Position numbers and translations under genes: made by a program. The notes under the pieces were generated by a model that was given only the letters and a program-made list of their open reading frames with translations, made no database searches and was not told where the DNA came from. From Arthrobacter sp. NicSoilC5 (lineage in GTDB: Bacteria; Actinomycetota; Actinomycetes; Actinomycetales; Micrococcaceae), in the NCBI RefSeq assembly GCF_019977395.1, contig NZ_AP024660.1, forward strand, positions 2,356,001 to 2,420,000: a DNA stretch of 64,000 nucleotides, read 5' to 3'. Numbering within the stretch: position 1 is the first letter of the stretch; every line of letters starts with the position of its first letter. Of the stretch, positions 54,462-63,924 are shown piece by piece.

Positions 54462-57101
54462 ATGGCTGACAACATCCTCATCAAGTGGATCGACGGACAG
54501 GCCCCTGCGGAAATCAGCGGCGGAAGCACCTGGGGCATGCCGTTCCCGCGCGGCACGGTGCCCGGGGTGGAGGCCCTGGCCGTTGCGGACGCCAACGGCG
54601 CCCGCGTCCCCAGCCAGGCGTGGCCCCTGGCCACCTGGCCGGACGGATCCCTGAAGTGGGCGGGGGTCGCACTCCCGGCAACCTGCTCGCCGTCGGACAC
54701 CTACCACGTGACGTCCGACGCCGGCACACCCGCCGGGGCTGGCCAGCCGTCGTCGGGCTCCGCCTCAGTCATGGTCACCGAAAGTGCCGACGCCTTCACT
54801 GTAGATACCGGCGTCCTGCAGATGGTTATCAGCCGCGGCGGTTCCACCCTGTTCAGCAGCCTTTCCCGGGACGGCAGGACCGTTGCCCGGGACGCCCGGC
54901 TGGTCAGCCTGGTGCAGGATGGCATCCCCGAAGGGGCTGGGACGGCCCGGCGGGAGGCCTTCACCGGAGAGGTCACCGCAGCGGCCGTCGAACAAAACGG
55001 CCCGGTCCGCGCGGTGGTGCGGCTGGAAGGGCGCCACCGCCAGGACGGCCCCGGCAACGGGCGGGCCTGGCTGCCCTTTGTGGTGCGCTTCTACTTCCAC
55101 GCCAACGCCCGCAGCGTGCGGATGGTGCACTCCTTCATCTGGGACGGCGACCCCGAGCGGGACTTCCTGGCCGGACTCGGCGTACGGTTCACCGTGCCGC
55201 TGGAGGCGGAACTGCACAACCGGCATATCCGCATTGCCGGAGCCGACGGCGGTTTCCTCGCCGAGGCAGTCCGCGGCCTGACCGGGCTCCGCCGGGATCC
55301 GGGGGCGGAGGTGCGGGAGGCGCAGATCGCCGGACGCGCCACTCCCACGGAACAGACCTGGAACCCGGAGGTCTCAGGCCGGCTGCACCTGATCCCCACG
55401 TGGAGTGACTACACGCTCAGCCAGATCAACGCGGACGGTTTCGAACTGCGCAAGCGCACGGCTGCCGGCCACGGCTGGGTGGGCATCTCCGGTGGAACCC
55501 GTGCCGCCGGTTTCTGTTCCTTGAGCGATACCCACGGCGGCCTGGGAATCGGCATCAAGGACTTCTGGCAATCCCACCCGGGACAGCTGGACATCCGCGG
55601 CGCGGCTGGCAGCGAAGCCGACCTGACAGCATGGTTGTACTCCCCCGAAGCGCAGCCCATGGACATGCGGTTCTACCACGACGGCCTGGGGCAGGACACG
55701 TTCGAGGAACAGCTCGAAGGCTTGGAAATCACTTATGAGGACTACGAGCCGGGGTTCGGCAACCCCACGGGCATTGCCCGGACCCACGAACTCACCCTGT
55801 TCGCCTACGAGGCCACCCCGCCAACCGAAAGCCTGGCCGCCGACGCCGCCGCTGCCTCCACGCCCGCCCTGCTGCAGGCCACGCCGGAGTACCTGCATTC
55901 CGCGGGTGTGTTCGGCGACTGGGCCCCGGTGGACCGGAGCACGCCGGCACGGGCACGGCTGGAAGACCGACTGGACTTCCTCTTCGATTTCTATGCCGGC
56001 CAGGTGGAGCAGCGCCGCTGGTACGGCTTCTGGAACTACGGCGACGTCATGCACACGTACGATTTCGACCGGCACGTGTGGCGGTACGACGTGGGCGGCT
56101 ATGCGTGGGACAACTCCGAACTCTCCCCCGACCTCTGGCTCTGGTACTCCTACCTGCGCTCCGGCCGGGCGGACATCTTCCGCTTCGCCGAGGCCATGAC
56201 CCGCCACACCGGCGAGGTGGACGTCTACCACCTGGGCCCATGGAAAGGCCTCGGCTCCCGGCACAACGTCCAGCACTGGGGCTGCAGCGCCAAGCAGCTG
56301 CGGATCAGCACCCCCGCCTACCGCCGCTTCTACTACTACCTGACGGCGGACGAGCGCACCGGCGACCTCCTGACCGAACTGGTGCACAGCGACCAAAACT
56401 TCCTGGGGCTGGACCCCGTCCGCAAAGTCCGCCCGGACGCCGCCACCTACCGCCCCAACCGCGGCGCCCTGGGCGTGGGTCTCGGAACAGACTGGGGCTC
56501 GCTCGCCGCCACCTGGCTCACCGACTGGGAGCGCACCGGCAATCCCCGCTCCCGCGACCGGCTGCTGGGCACCATGGCTGACATCGGCGCGCTCAAGTAC
56601 GGCTTCCTCACCGGCGAGGCGCTGTACGACCTGGACAAGGGACGGTTCGACACCGGCCGGGAGCAGATTTCGGTGTCGCACCTCAGCGCGGTGTTCGGGC
56701 TGGTGGAGATCTGCAGTGAGCTGGTGGACCTGGCCCCTGACCCGCAGTTCGAGCAGGCCTGGCTGCAATACTGCCGGCTGTTCCTGGCCACGAAGGAGGA
56801 GCAGGTGGAGGCGGTAGGACAGGCCCTGGAGGGCATCCACCTCACCCAGGCGCACAGCCGCCTGACGGCCTACGCGGCGGCAAGGTTGCAGGATCGTGAC
56901 CTGGCAGCCCGGGCCTGGGAGAGTTTTGCCGAGGGCGGGGAACACCTGAACCATGGATCAGCGTTCTCGCTGCGGCGGATCAGGCCCCCATTCGTGCTGC
57001 AGCCGGTGGATGAGGCGCCCACCGTCTCCACCAATGACACCGCGCAGTTTGGGCTTGCTGTCATCCAGAACCTTGCATTGGTGGGCCAGTACCTGGACTG
57101 A
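54462..57101 (+). CDS. YetA/PcRGLX-like exo-rhamnogalacturonan lyase family protein
   Basis: The protein has 879 residues and no signal peptide, so it is intracellular. Its layout matches the PcRGLX/YetA family (exo-acting rhamnogalacturonan lyases): an N-terminal beta domain (about 1-420, ILIKWIDG start and FPRGTVP) and a helical catalytic region (about 470-800) with WYGFWNYGDVMHTYD, WDNSELSPDLWLWYSYL and SRHNVQHWGCSAKQ. It probably cleaves imported rhamnogalacturonan oligosaccharides. The ATG at 54462 was preferred to a GTG at 54447; neither has a strong binding site. Confidence 0.8.
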   Translation: MADNILIKWIDGQAPAEISGGSTWGMPFPRGTVPGVEALAVADANGARVPSQAWPLATWPDGSLKWAGVALPATCSPSDTYHVTSDAGTPAGAGQPSSGSASVMVTESADAFTVDTGVLQMVISRGGSTLFSSLSRDGRTVARDARLVSLVQDGIPEGAGTARREAFTGEVTAAAVEQNGPVRAVVRLEGRHRQDGPGNGRAWLPFVVRFYFHANARSVRMVHSFIWDGDPERDFLAGLGVRFTVPLEAELHNRHIRIAGADGGFLAEAVRGLTGLRRDPGAEVREAQIAGRATPTEQTWNPEVSGRLHLIPTWSDYTLSQINADGFELRKRTAAGHGWVGISGGTRAAGFCSLSDTHGGLGIGIKDFWQSHPGQLDIRGAAGSEADLTAWLYSPEAQPMDMRFYHDGLGQDTFEEQLEGLEITYEDYEPGFGNPTGIARTHELTLFAYEATPPTESLAADAAAASTPALLQATPEYLHSAGVFGDWAPVDRSTPARARLEDRLDFLFDFYAGQVEQRRWYGFWNYGDVMHTYDFDRHVWRYDVGGYAWDNSELSPDLWLWYSYLRSGRADIFRFAEAMTRHTGEVDVYHLGPWKGLGSRHNVQHWGCSAKQLRISTPAYRRFYYYLTADERTGDLLTELVHSDQNFLGLDPVRKVRPDAATYRPNRGALGVGLGTDWGSLAATWLTDWERTGNPRSRDRLLGTMADIGALKYGFLTGEALYDLDKGRFDTGREQISVSHLSAVFGLVEICSELVDLAPDPQFEQAWLQYCRLFLATKEEQVEAVGQALEGIHLTQAHSRLTAYAAARLQDRDLAARAWESFAEGGEHLNHGSAFSLRRIRPPFVLQPVDEAPTVSTNDTAQFGLAVIQNLALVGQYLD

Positions 57102-57123
57102 CGCACCGTGCCCGGCCGAAACA

Positions 57124-57165
57124 GCGGCGGTGGCACCCGGCCGGGCGCCGCCGTCGTCCGCTTTT
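57124..57165 (+). terminator. Terminator after YetA-like gene
   Basis: An imperfect hairpin built of GGCGG (57126-57130) and GCCGCC, enclosing CCCGG-CCGGG, runs into GCCGTCGTCCGC and TTTT (57162-57165). Only the right arm resembles the shared terminator family. Confidence 0.55.
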
Positions 57166-57250
57166 CCCTTCCAGGCAACGCTTAGGTAACGCCCGGAATT
57201 ACACCATTTTGGGAGGCAGGAGAAGTTACGCAGTCGACGCCTGCCACCTG

Positions 57251-57280
57251 TTTACACCCCCTTTAAGGCGGTCATAGGGT
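57251..57280 (+). promoter_or_regulatory. Promoter of the deacetylase gene
   Basis: TTTACA (57251-57256) and TAGGGT (57275-57280) are 18 bp apart, about 50 bp before the start codon. A small hairpin CAAGG...CCTTG lies in the leader (about 57294-57313). Confidence 0.45.
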
Positions 57281-57328
57281 GCTCACCTAAACAAGGTTGA
57301 AAGCAGCCTTGGGAAGGGAAAGAGCACC

Positions 57329-58057
57329 ATGAAAAGCAAGATTGCGGTCATGGCCCTGGCTGCCCTGAGCTTGATTCTGGCCTTAGTCGCCGGGGCCCCC
57401 GCATCAGCCCATGCCGCCGACAAGCCGCTGATCGGCCTGACCTTTGACGACGGGCCATCCGCCGAGCGCACCGCCTTTGTCCTCGACGTCCTCAAGGAAA
57501 AGAACGTCAAGGCAACGTTCTTCCTCCAGGGATCCCACGCCCAGCAGTACCCTGACCTGGTCCGCCGGATCAAAGCCGAGGGACATGTGATCGGCAACCA
57601 CTCCTGGGACCACGCCAACTTCCCCGACCTCACCCAGGCGAACCAGAAGCAGGAAGTTGACCGCACCAATGCCGCGATCAACTCGATCACCGGCACCACA
57701 CCCGTGCTGATGCGCTTCCCGTTCGGCAACAGCACCCCCTACGCGCTCAAATACATCAGGAGCCTCGGCATGAGCGGCGGCATCCAGTGGCACTGGGAGG
57801 TCGGCGAGCCCGGCGACTTCGAGTGCCCCGGTGCAGCTGGAGTCCAGAAGTACGTGCTGGATGAGGTTGCCCCGGGTGCAATCATCCTGCTCCACGACGG
57901 CAACGACGTCCTGTCCTGCCCCGCCTCCCAGTGGGACTACCTGTCCAGGACCATCGACGCCATCCGGGCCAAGGGCTACGACTTCGGCGTAGTGGCTCCT
58001 TCCAACAAGCCAAGCGCGCTCAACGAAGGGTCCTATGGCGTTGTGGTGGCGCCCTGA
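57329..58057 (+). CDS. Secreted polysaccharide deacetylase (NodB domain)
   Basis: The protein has 242 residues with a signal peptide (1-29, cut after ASAHA). The NodB motifs are TFDDG (D40 base, D41 metal), HSWDH (H91, H95), RFPFGN and ILLHDG. It should remove acetyl groups from a cell-wall or environmental glycan such as chitin oligomers or peptidoglycan. It has GGGAAGGGAAAG before the ATG. Confidence 0.92.
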   Translation: MKSKIAVMALAALSLILALVAGAPASAHAADKPLIGLTFDDGPSAERTAFVLDVLKEKNVKATFFLQGSHAQQYPDLVRRIKAEGHVIGNHSWDHANFPDLTQANQKQEVDRTNAAINSITGTTPVLMRFPFGNSTPYALKYIRSLGMSGGIQWHWEVGEPGDFECPGAAGVQKYVLDEVAPGAIILLHDGNDVLSCPASQWDYLSRTIDAIRAKGYDFGVVAPSNKPSALNEGSYGVVVAP

Positions 58058-58195
58058 GTAAGGCCGCCTTTCGGACGTTTCACCTCTTCGTCGCCCACCG
58101 CTCTGGAATCCGAAGCACCTATTAGGTATGTTGGTAAGCATGCTGATGATTTTTCCCTGGTCGTCAGCCCCCGGTAACAAAGCGAAGGAGACGTT

Positions 58196-59155
58196 ATGAG
58201 CACGAAGGTGGAAAAACGCATTCTGGTGAACGTACCGGTGAGCACCGCATACAACCAGTGGACCCAGTTCGAGGAGTTCCCGCACTTCATGGGCGGTGTC
58301 AAGAGCGTCACGCAGCTCACTGACGACCGGTTGGAATGGGTGGCCGAGATCGGCGGCGTCCGCAGGCAATGGGAAGCCAAAATCCTGGAGCAGGTCCCGG
58401 ACCGGCGCGTTGCCTGGGCCGCCACCGAAGGCGCCACGAATGCCGGCGCCGTGGACTTCGAGGACGTTGGCGGCGGCCAGACCTCCCTCCGGCTGACCCT
58501 CGAATACGAGCCCGAGGGCCTGGTGGAGAAGGTGGGCGACAAACTGAACGTCGTTGACCGGCAGGCGGAATCGGACCTGCAGAAGTTCAAGGAATTCATT
58601 GAGGATGAAGGCTACGCCAGCGGCGCCTGGCGCGGATCGGTCAACGCTGGCTCCGCGGTTGGCACGCCCGGTGTTGAACACGCGGGCGCGTCCCGCGGCG
58701 ATTCCGGCAAGGCCGGGGTTTCGGGCAAGGTTGCCGCCGGCGTCGGCATCGCCGCAGCCGCCGGTGCAGCAGCGGCGATGGCAGCCAGTGGCAACAAGGA
58801 CAAGACGGAAACGCATGACGTGACGGTTGCGGAGACCACTCCGGTGGTTCCGGCAGAGCCGGTTGTTCCCGCCGAGCCCCTGACCACCGGATCCACCACG
58901 GGCTCGGCCGACGCAGGCGTCGGGATTCCGGCAGCGGGCACGACGGCGGCGGCCGGCTCCACCGGTTCAGTCGCCGATCTGGGCGATGACAGGATCGGGC
59001 ACGCTTTCGACCAGACCAACGGCCTGGTGGACACCACCGGGGAGTCCGACGAGACGCTCGAAGGCGAGAACCTCAGCGCCGGCGAACGGCGCGGGGACGA
59101 CCGCGGTTCCGAGGGCGGCCTTCCGCCGGTGGGTGGCAACCTCGGCGGCCACTGA
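58196..59155 (+). CDS. SRPBCC domain protein with long low-complexity tail
   Basis: The protein has 319 residues. The START-like domain (1-145) is paralogous to the protein at 20692. The tail (150-319) is Gly/Ala/Val/Pro-rich, with an alanine-rich hydrophobic patch (GKVAAGVGIAAAAGAAAAMA, about 182-201) and repeats of VPAEPV. The tail may attach it to the membrane or to partners. Function unknown. Confidence 0.85.
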   Translation: MSTKVEKRILVNVPVSTAYNQWTQFEEFPHFMGGVKSVTQLTDDRLEWVAEIGGVRRQWEAKILEQVPDRRVAWAATEGATNAGAVDFEDVGGGQTSLRLTLEYEPEGLVEKVGDKLNVVDRQAESDLQKFKEFIEDEGYASGAWRGSVNAGSAVGTPGVEHAGASRGDSGKAGVSGKVAAGVGIAAAAGAAAAMAASGNKDKTETHDVTVAETTPVVPAEPVVPAEPLTTGSTTGSADAGVGIPAAGTTAAAGSTGSVADLGDDRIGHAFDQTNGLVDTTGESDETLEGENLSAGERRGDDRGSEGGLPPVGGNLGGH

Positions 59156-59174
59156 CCCGCACTGACCCGCAAGC

Positions 59175-59211
59175 AAGCGCCGCCCGCCTTCCCCCAAGGC
59201 GGGCGGCGCTT
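59175..59211. terminator. Strong bidirectional terminator
   Basis: AAGCGCCGCCCGCCTT (59175-59190) pairs perfectly with AAGGCGGGCGGCGCTT (59196-59211) around CCCCC, between convergent genes. Confidence 0.9.
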
Positions 59212-59228
59212 TCGCGTCTTCGGCCGGC

Positions 59229-61238
59229 CTATTTGGCCTTTCCGGCGTAGAAGACGGCCGGCATGGCCGGTGCCTGCATACCCTCGCCGATGAAGAAGCT
59301 CGGGTGCGGCGGCTGGTTGTAGCCCACCGTTTCGCGGGCCACGCCGGTCCGGTACATCGGGTCATGCATCAGGGTGCGCAGCCGGACGTCGGTGGGCGAG
59401 GTGCTGGTGTAGATCCGCAGCTCGGTGCTGTCCGCTGAAGGGAACACCAGCTCTTCCCGCCAGTCGCCCAGCAGGTCCGCCTGCAGCGACGGGTTGCCCT
59501 TGGTGTAGTTGTTGGTGCGGGCGCCAGTGGCCGTCAACAAACGGTCGCTGGATTCGGTTTCCCAGTTCCACTTGGAGATGGTGGGCACGCCGTACCCGGC
59601 CACGGCATCGAAGTCGTGGTCCACGATCTCCCGCAGCAGGTCGCCGTCCCACCAGGCCATGAAGTTGGCTGCAGGGATCTTGTCCGAGATCCGCTCGCCC
59701 TTGGCGGACATGAGGAACCCCACCGGGGAGTTCCACGCGGCGTCGCCGCCTACGGCCCAGCTTTCAGAACCCGGGAATCGGGGGTCGATGTCGCCGGTGG
59801 CGCCGCGGCCGGTGTCCTTGACGGCGGGGATGCTCCACAGCACTTCGCCGGTGGCGGCATCGCGGAACGTGGCGCCGCGGTTGCCGCTCTGGCTCATGCT
59901 TTCGTGCACTGCGAAGGTTTCGAGCCCCGGCCGGGAAGGATCAAGATCGCCCGTGTGGATGGCGTCGCCGTGGCCGAGCCTGGTGTTGTAAAGCGGGGTG
60001 CCGTCGTCGTCGATGGTCATGGAACCAAAGACGAATTCGTCCTTGCCGTCGGAGTCCACGTCCGCCACCGACAGATTGTGGTTGCCCTGGCCCTTGTACT
60101 CGGCTCCGGCCACATCGGAATCGAACTTCCAGCGCTTCACCAGCTTGCCGTTCACAAGGTCGTAGGTGACCAGCACCGTGCGTGTGTAGTAGCCGCGGCT
60201 GAACATCATGGACGGGTGTTCACCGTCCAAATAGGCCACTCCGGCGAGGAACCTGTCCACGCGGTTGCCGTAGTTGTCGCCCCACGCGGATACGGCGCCG
60301 CGCGGCGGATCGTAGGGAACGGTGTCCATGATGGTGCCGCTGGCGCCGTTGAACACCGTGAGGAATTCCGGCCCGGACAGGACATAGCCGGCACTGGTGC
60401 GGTAATCGGCCGCGGCATCACCGATGACAGTTCCCGCCGCATCGGTGGTTCCGTCCGCGGTCTTGAACGCCACCTCGGCCTTGCCGTCACCGTCAAAGTC
60501 GTAGGCCAGCATCTGCGTATAGTGGGCGCCCGCCCGGATGTTGCGGCCCAGGTCGATGCGCCACAGCTTGGTGCCGTCCATCCTGTAGGCGTCCACGTAG
60601 ACGTTGCCGGTGTACCCGGACTTGGAGTTGTCCTGCGCGTTGGATGGGTTCCACAGCTGGATGATCTCGTAGGCGCCGTCACCATCAAGGTCGGCGACGC
60701 TGGAATCGTTGGCGCTGTAGGAGTATGGCTTTCCGTCCTTACTGACGCCGTCAGCCGGCTTGTCCAGCTTGATGGGGAGATAGTTCTGTGCCAGCGGGCT
60801 GAACCCGGCGCTGAGTTTGTCCTGCCCGTTGCCGTTGCCCACGGTCTTGATGACGTACTTGGAGTCCTTCGTGCCATCCGGGTCCAGATACGTGGTGGTG
60901 TCCCGGATGGGTTCGTCGGTGATAATGGCGCCGTCGCGAATGACCTGGAATCCAATGCTGTCCTTGTCCAGGCCCAGCATGCGCCAGCCCAGGCTGACCC
61001 CCTGGTCCGTCAGGACGGCAACCGGGGCGCGGTCCAGGTTCTCCACCTGGCGCGTGAGGCCGGAGTGTGCGCGGGCCGCCGGAGCGGCAGGACCTCCCGG
61101 GCCGGGATCAGCGGCAGCAAACGGGACACCGGCCAAGGCCATGGCTGCTGCAGCGAGCGTGGCCGCCGCGGCAGCCGGCACAGCCTTCCGCGCCCTGCCC
61201 GCCGGGGATTTCGGGGAACACATTGAGGGGTTTGCCAA
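59229..61238 (-). CDS. Secreted rhamnogalacturonan lyase (PL11 family)
   Basis: The protein has about 669 residues. An Arg-containing signal peptide with long Ala-rich core (to about residue 43) is followed by the eight-bladed propeller of PL11 lyases, rich in calcium-binding repeats such as DLDGDGAYEI, DFDGDGKAEVAFK and DVDSDGKDEFVFG. It cleaves the backbone of rhamnogalacturonan I outside the cell. A TTG at 61238 is 8 bases after AAAGGAG; ATG codons at 61223 or 61301 are possible alternatives. The same operator precedes it and the YetA-like gene, suggesting a pectin regulon. Confidence 0.9.
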   Translation of the reverse strand: MANPSMCSPKSPAGRARKAVPAAAAATLAAAAMALAGVPFAAADPGPGGPAAPAARAHSGLTRQVENLDRAPVAVLTDQGVSLGWRMLGLDKDSIGFQVIRDGAIITDEPIRDTTTYLDPDGTKDSKYVIKTVGNGNGQDKLSAGFSPLAQNYLPIKLDKPADGVSKDGKPYSYSANDSSVADLDGDGAYEIIQLWNPSNAQDNSKSGYTGNVYVDAYRMDGTKLWRIDLGRNIRAGAHYTQMLAYDFDGDGKAEVAFKTADGTTDAAGTVIGDAAADYRTSAGYVLSGPEFLTVFNGASGTIMDTVPYDPPRGAVSAWGDNYGNRVDRFLAGVAYLDGEHPSMMFSRGYYTRTVLVTYDLVNGKLVKRWKFDSDVAGAEYKGQGNHNLSVADVDSDGKDEFVFGSMTIDDDGTPLYNTRLGHGDAIHTGDLDPSRPGLETFAVHESMSQSGNRGATFRDAATGEVLWSIPAVKDTGRGATGDIDPRFPGSESWAVGGDAAWNSPVGFLMSAKGERISDKIPAANFMAWWDGDLLREIVDHDFDAVAGYGVPTISKWNWETESSDRLLTATGARTNNYTKGNPSLQADLLGDWREELVFPSADSTELRIYTSTSPTDVRLRTLMHDPMYRTGVARETVGYNQPPHPSFFIGEGMQAPAMPAVFYAGKAK

Positions 61239-61354
61239 AAGAACATCTCCTTTGATGCGGCGGCAGCTGAGTCTGCCGCACGACAGTTTGGAACGTTTCA
61301 TTCGATGCGGAGCATCCTTCTCATGAGTGATTTTGAGGAGGTGCAAGCAATGAG

Positions 61355-61366
61355 GAAAGCGCTTTC
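61355..61366. promoter_or_regulatory. LacI-type operator GAAAGCGCTTTC, copy 2
   Basis: The same perfect palindrome as at 54401-54412. It lies just downstream of the -10 at 61376-61381, so a bound repressor would block transcription start of the lyase gene. Confidence 0.75.
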
Positions 61367-61375
61367 TGCCCTTTA

Positions 61376-61405
61376 GGTTTATCAGTGCCTTACAAGAATG
61401 GTCAA
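61376..61405 (-). promoter_or_regulatory. Promoter of the PL11 lyase gene
   Basis: On the minus strand TTGACC (61400-61405) and TAAACC (61376-61381) are 18 bp apart. The leader to the start codon is about 130 bases and contains a GCGGCAG...CTGCCGC hairpin. Confidence 0.5.
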
Positions 61406-61468
61406 GAGTTTGACCGTGAGGAAATGGGAGAATTTGTTCTAGGTCGATTGCTTCTGTTCCTCTAACGC

Positions 61469-61951
61469 CTATTGCTTCTTTGCGGCCGCCTGCAGCAATG
61501 GCACGGTCCGTGTGGGCATCACTTCCACCAGGGACATGGCGGTGCTGGTCCGGACGACGCCGTCAATCGCCAGCATCGCGTTGGTGATCCGGTGCAGGTC
61601 GGCCGGGTCCCTCGCGGCCACCTTGGCCAGCAGGTCGGCATCGCCGGTGGTGGCATGCATTTCAATGATCTCCGGGATGGTCTGCAGCGCTGCCACGGCG
61701 ATGTCGCTGGAGGACTGGCTGATGGAAATCGAGATGAAGGCGATCAGCGGCAGGCCAAGTGCCTCGGTCCGCACCCGCTGGCTGAAGGGTGCCAGGCTGC
61801 CGTCATTTGCGAGGCGGCGGAGCCGGGCATGCACCGTATTGCGGGCCACGCCCAGCGTGCGGGAGAGGGACAGGACAGTAGCCTGCGGGTCCCGGTCGAG
61901 TGTGAGGAGGATCTCTGCGTCAAGGGCATCAATGAGGTGCATAGTGAGCAT
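61469..61951 (-). CDS. Lrp/AsnC-family regulator
   Basis: The protein has about 160 residues. The N-terminal helix-turn-helix (LDAEILLTLDRDPQATVLSLSRTLGVARNTVHARLRRL, about 8-45) precedes an AsnC ligand domain (about 65-150). It is divergent from the aminotransferase gene, so it probably senses an amino acid related to that enzyme. ATG codons at 61951 and 61942 are both possible starts; neither has a strong binding site. Confidence 0.88.
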   Translation of the reverse strand: MLTMHLIDALDAEILLTLDRDPQATVLSLSRTLGVARNTVHARLRRLANDGSLAPFSQRVRTEALGLPLIAFISISISQSSSDIAVAALQTIPEIIEMHATTGDADLLAKVAARDPADLHRITNAMLAIDGVVRTSTAMSLVEVMPTRTVPLLQAAAKKQ

Positions 61952-62034
61952 TTTGCCACTTCTGGAGATAACATCCGCTGGATCTGTCCTGCTCGATCCT
62001 CCTCTGTTGCGCAGACGTCCTGATTTCACCCATC

Positions 62035-63153
62035 ATGCTGTCCATGACCCGCACCCTTCCAGAAGCCGCGGCACCAGAGGTCCGCGCCGTCGTCGCCCAG
62101 CTTCCCGCCTACGTGGCCGGCAAGAGCGCCCAGTCAGCCCTGACCGCGGCCCTTGCCTCAAACGAAAGCCACTTCACTCCCCTGCCGTCCGTCGTCGACG
62201 CGATTGCCGCAGAGGGCGGCAGGATCCACCGGTACCCGAGCATGGGCGCGGTGGAAGCACGGGAGGCCATTGCCGGACACTTCGGTGTCAGCGCCGATGA
62301 GGTTGCCGCCGGACCGGGAAGCTCCGGAGTGCTGCAGCAGATTATCTCCGCCGTCTGCTCGCACGGGGACGAGGTGGTGTACGCCTGGCGGTCCTTCGAG
62401 GCATATCCCATCCTTGTGGCGGTGGCGGGCGCGGTTTCGGTCCCCGTGCCGCTGCTGGCGGATGAGCACCACGATCTCACGGCCATGGCTGCGGCCATTA
62501 CGGAGCGCACCCGGCTGGTGATCCTATGCTCGCCGAACAACCCCACCGGGGTGTCCATCAGCGCGGAGGCGCTGGAGGAGTTTCTCCGGTCCGTTCCCCC
62601 GCGGGTGCTGGTGGTCCTGGACGAGGCCTACATCGAGTTCCAGCGCGGCCCGGGCGTCGACTCCCTGGACTTCTACCGCCGCTACCCCAACCTCTGCATC
62701 CTGCGGACCTTCTCCAAGGCGTACGGACTGGCTGGGCTGAGGATCGGCTACGCCATTGCCCGGCCGGAGATCGCCGAAGGCCTTCGGCGCACGGCCGTTC
62801 CGTTTGGCGTCAACAGGATGGCGCAGGCTGCCGCGGTTGCTTCGCTTGCTGCGGAGGACGAGATCCTTGAGCGCACCGAGGCGGTGGCACAGGAACGGAC
62901 CCGCGTGATCGGAGCACTTCGGGGCCTCGGCTGGGACGTCCCGGACAGCCAGGCGAACTTCTACTGGCTGCGGGCTTCGGACGAGCTGCGCGTGCAACTC
63001 CTTGACGCGCTGGCCCAGGCCGACATCCTGGCACGCGGCTACGCGGTGGACGGCGTGCGCATCACCCTGGCCGATGCCGCCACTAATGACCGCGTGTTGG
63101 CAGTCCTGGCAGACCGCGGGCGGTTCCTGCCTGGGGCGGGCGCCGCCCAGTGA
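62035..63153 (+). CDS. Histidinol-phosphate/aromatic aminotransferase (HisC-like)
   Basis: The protein has 372 residues of the fold I aminotransferases. LASNESHFTPLPSV, CSPNNPTGVSIS, DEAYIEF and the Schiff-base lysine in FSKAYGLAGLRIGY are visible. It falls with actinobacterial HisC/Pat enzymes, which transaminate histidinol phosphate or aromatic amino acids. Absence of other his genes and the divergent Lrp regulator favour an aromatic amino acid role. No ribosome binding site is seen; the mRNA may be leaderless. ATG 62044 is an alternative. Confidence 0.87.
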   Translation: MLSMTRTLPEAAAPEVRAVVAQLPAYVAGKSAQSALTAALASNESHFTPLPSVVDAIAAEGGRIHRYPSMGAVEAREAIAGHFGVSADEVAAGPGSSGVLQQIISAVCSHGDEVVYAWRSFEAYPILVAVAGAVSVPVPLLADEHHDLTAMAAAITERTRLVILCSPNNPTGVSISAEALEEFLRSVPPRVLVVLDEAYIEFQRGPGVDSLDFYRRYPNLCILRTFSKAYGLAGLRIGYAIARPEIAEGLRRTAVPFGVNRMAQAAAVASLAAEDEILERTEAVAQERTRVIGALRGLGWDVPDSQANFYWLRASDELRVQLLDALAQADILARGYAVDGVRITLADAATNDRVLAVLADRGRFLPGAGAAQ

Positions 63154-63839
63154 GCACCTCCACGGAAACACGCGCTGACGCAACCACTGCTGCCCCGGCC
63201 ACGCACCCGGAAGAGCCGACGGCGGGACGTCCCGTGCCGCCGTCGGCCGTCCGCCATTCGGTGGTAGAGGACGTCCTGGGCATCCTCACCGGCACCTTTG
63301 CGGCGTCACTTGGCCTGTTCCTCCTCAAGTCCAGCGGCGCGGTCACCGGCGGCACCGCGGGCCTGGCGCTGCTGCTCAGCTACTCCGTTGCACTGCCGTT
63401 TGGTGTCATCTTCTTCGCCGTGAACCTGCCGTTCTTCGCGCTGGCGGTCTGGAAGAAGGGCTGGAATTTCGCCCTCCGTACCGGGGCGGCCATCGCCCTC
63501 GTGTCAGTGATGGCAAGCCTGCACCCTGCCGCGCTGGGGTCACTGCACCTCGACCCGGTGTACGGCGTCATGGGCGGAAACCTGCTCGCCGGCGTCGGCC
63601 TCCTGATCCTGTTCCGGCACCAGTCCAGCCTGGGCGGCTTCAACATCCTTGCCCTGCTGTTGCAGGAGAAGCTGAACTGGCGCGCCGGGTATGTGCAGAT
63701 GGTGCTGGACGTTGCCATCGTGCTGGCATCGCTTGTTTTGGTGCCGCCGATGCTGGTGCTGCTGTCCGCTGCCGGTGCCACGCTGCTGAACCTCATCCTT
63801 GCGCTGAACCACCGCCCGGGCCGCTACCTGGGTAAATAG
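63150..63839 (+). CDS. YitT-family membrane protein
   Basis: The protein has 229 residues. After a soluble start (1-38), about five helices follow, with LFLLKSSGAVTGGTAGLALL, the family's conserved TGG motif. The start GTG overlaps the aminotransferase stop by 4 bp. Function not established; possibly a small-molecule transporter. Confidence 0.85.
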   Translation: MSTSTETRADATTAAPATHPEEPTAGRPVPPSAVRHSVVEDVLGILTGTFAASLGLFLLKSSGAVTGGTAGLALLLSYSVALPFGVIFFAVNLPFFALAVWKKGWNFALRTGAAIALVSVMASLHPAALGSLHLDPVYGVMGGNLLAGVGLLILFRHQSSLGGFNILALLLQEKLNWRAGYVQMVLDVAIVLASLVLVPPMLVLLSAAGATLLNLILALNHRPGRYLGK

Positions 63840-63924
63840 GTGGCCGGAAAGTAGCCAGAGCCCAGCCCTTTTATTCCCGGGCACCGGCTGAAATATCTGC
63901 AGGGGGACCGCTGTTGCCGCCACT

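Noticed and set aside
55374..56954. 526-codon minus-strand frame inside the YetA-like gene
   Set aside because: Antisense shadow; the plus-strand protein has family-specific motifs throughout.
59616..61226. 536-codon plus-strand frame opposite the PL11 lyase
   Set aside because: Antisense shadow with Val/Gly/His-rich composition.
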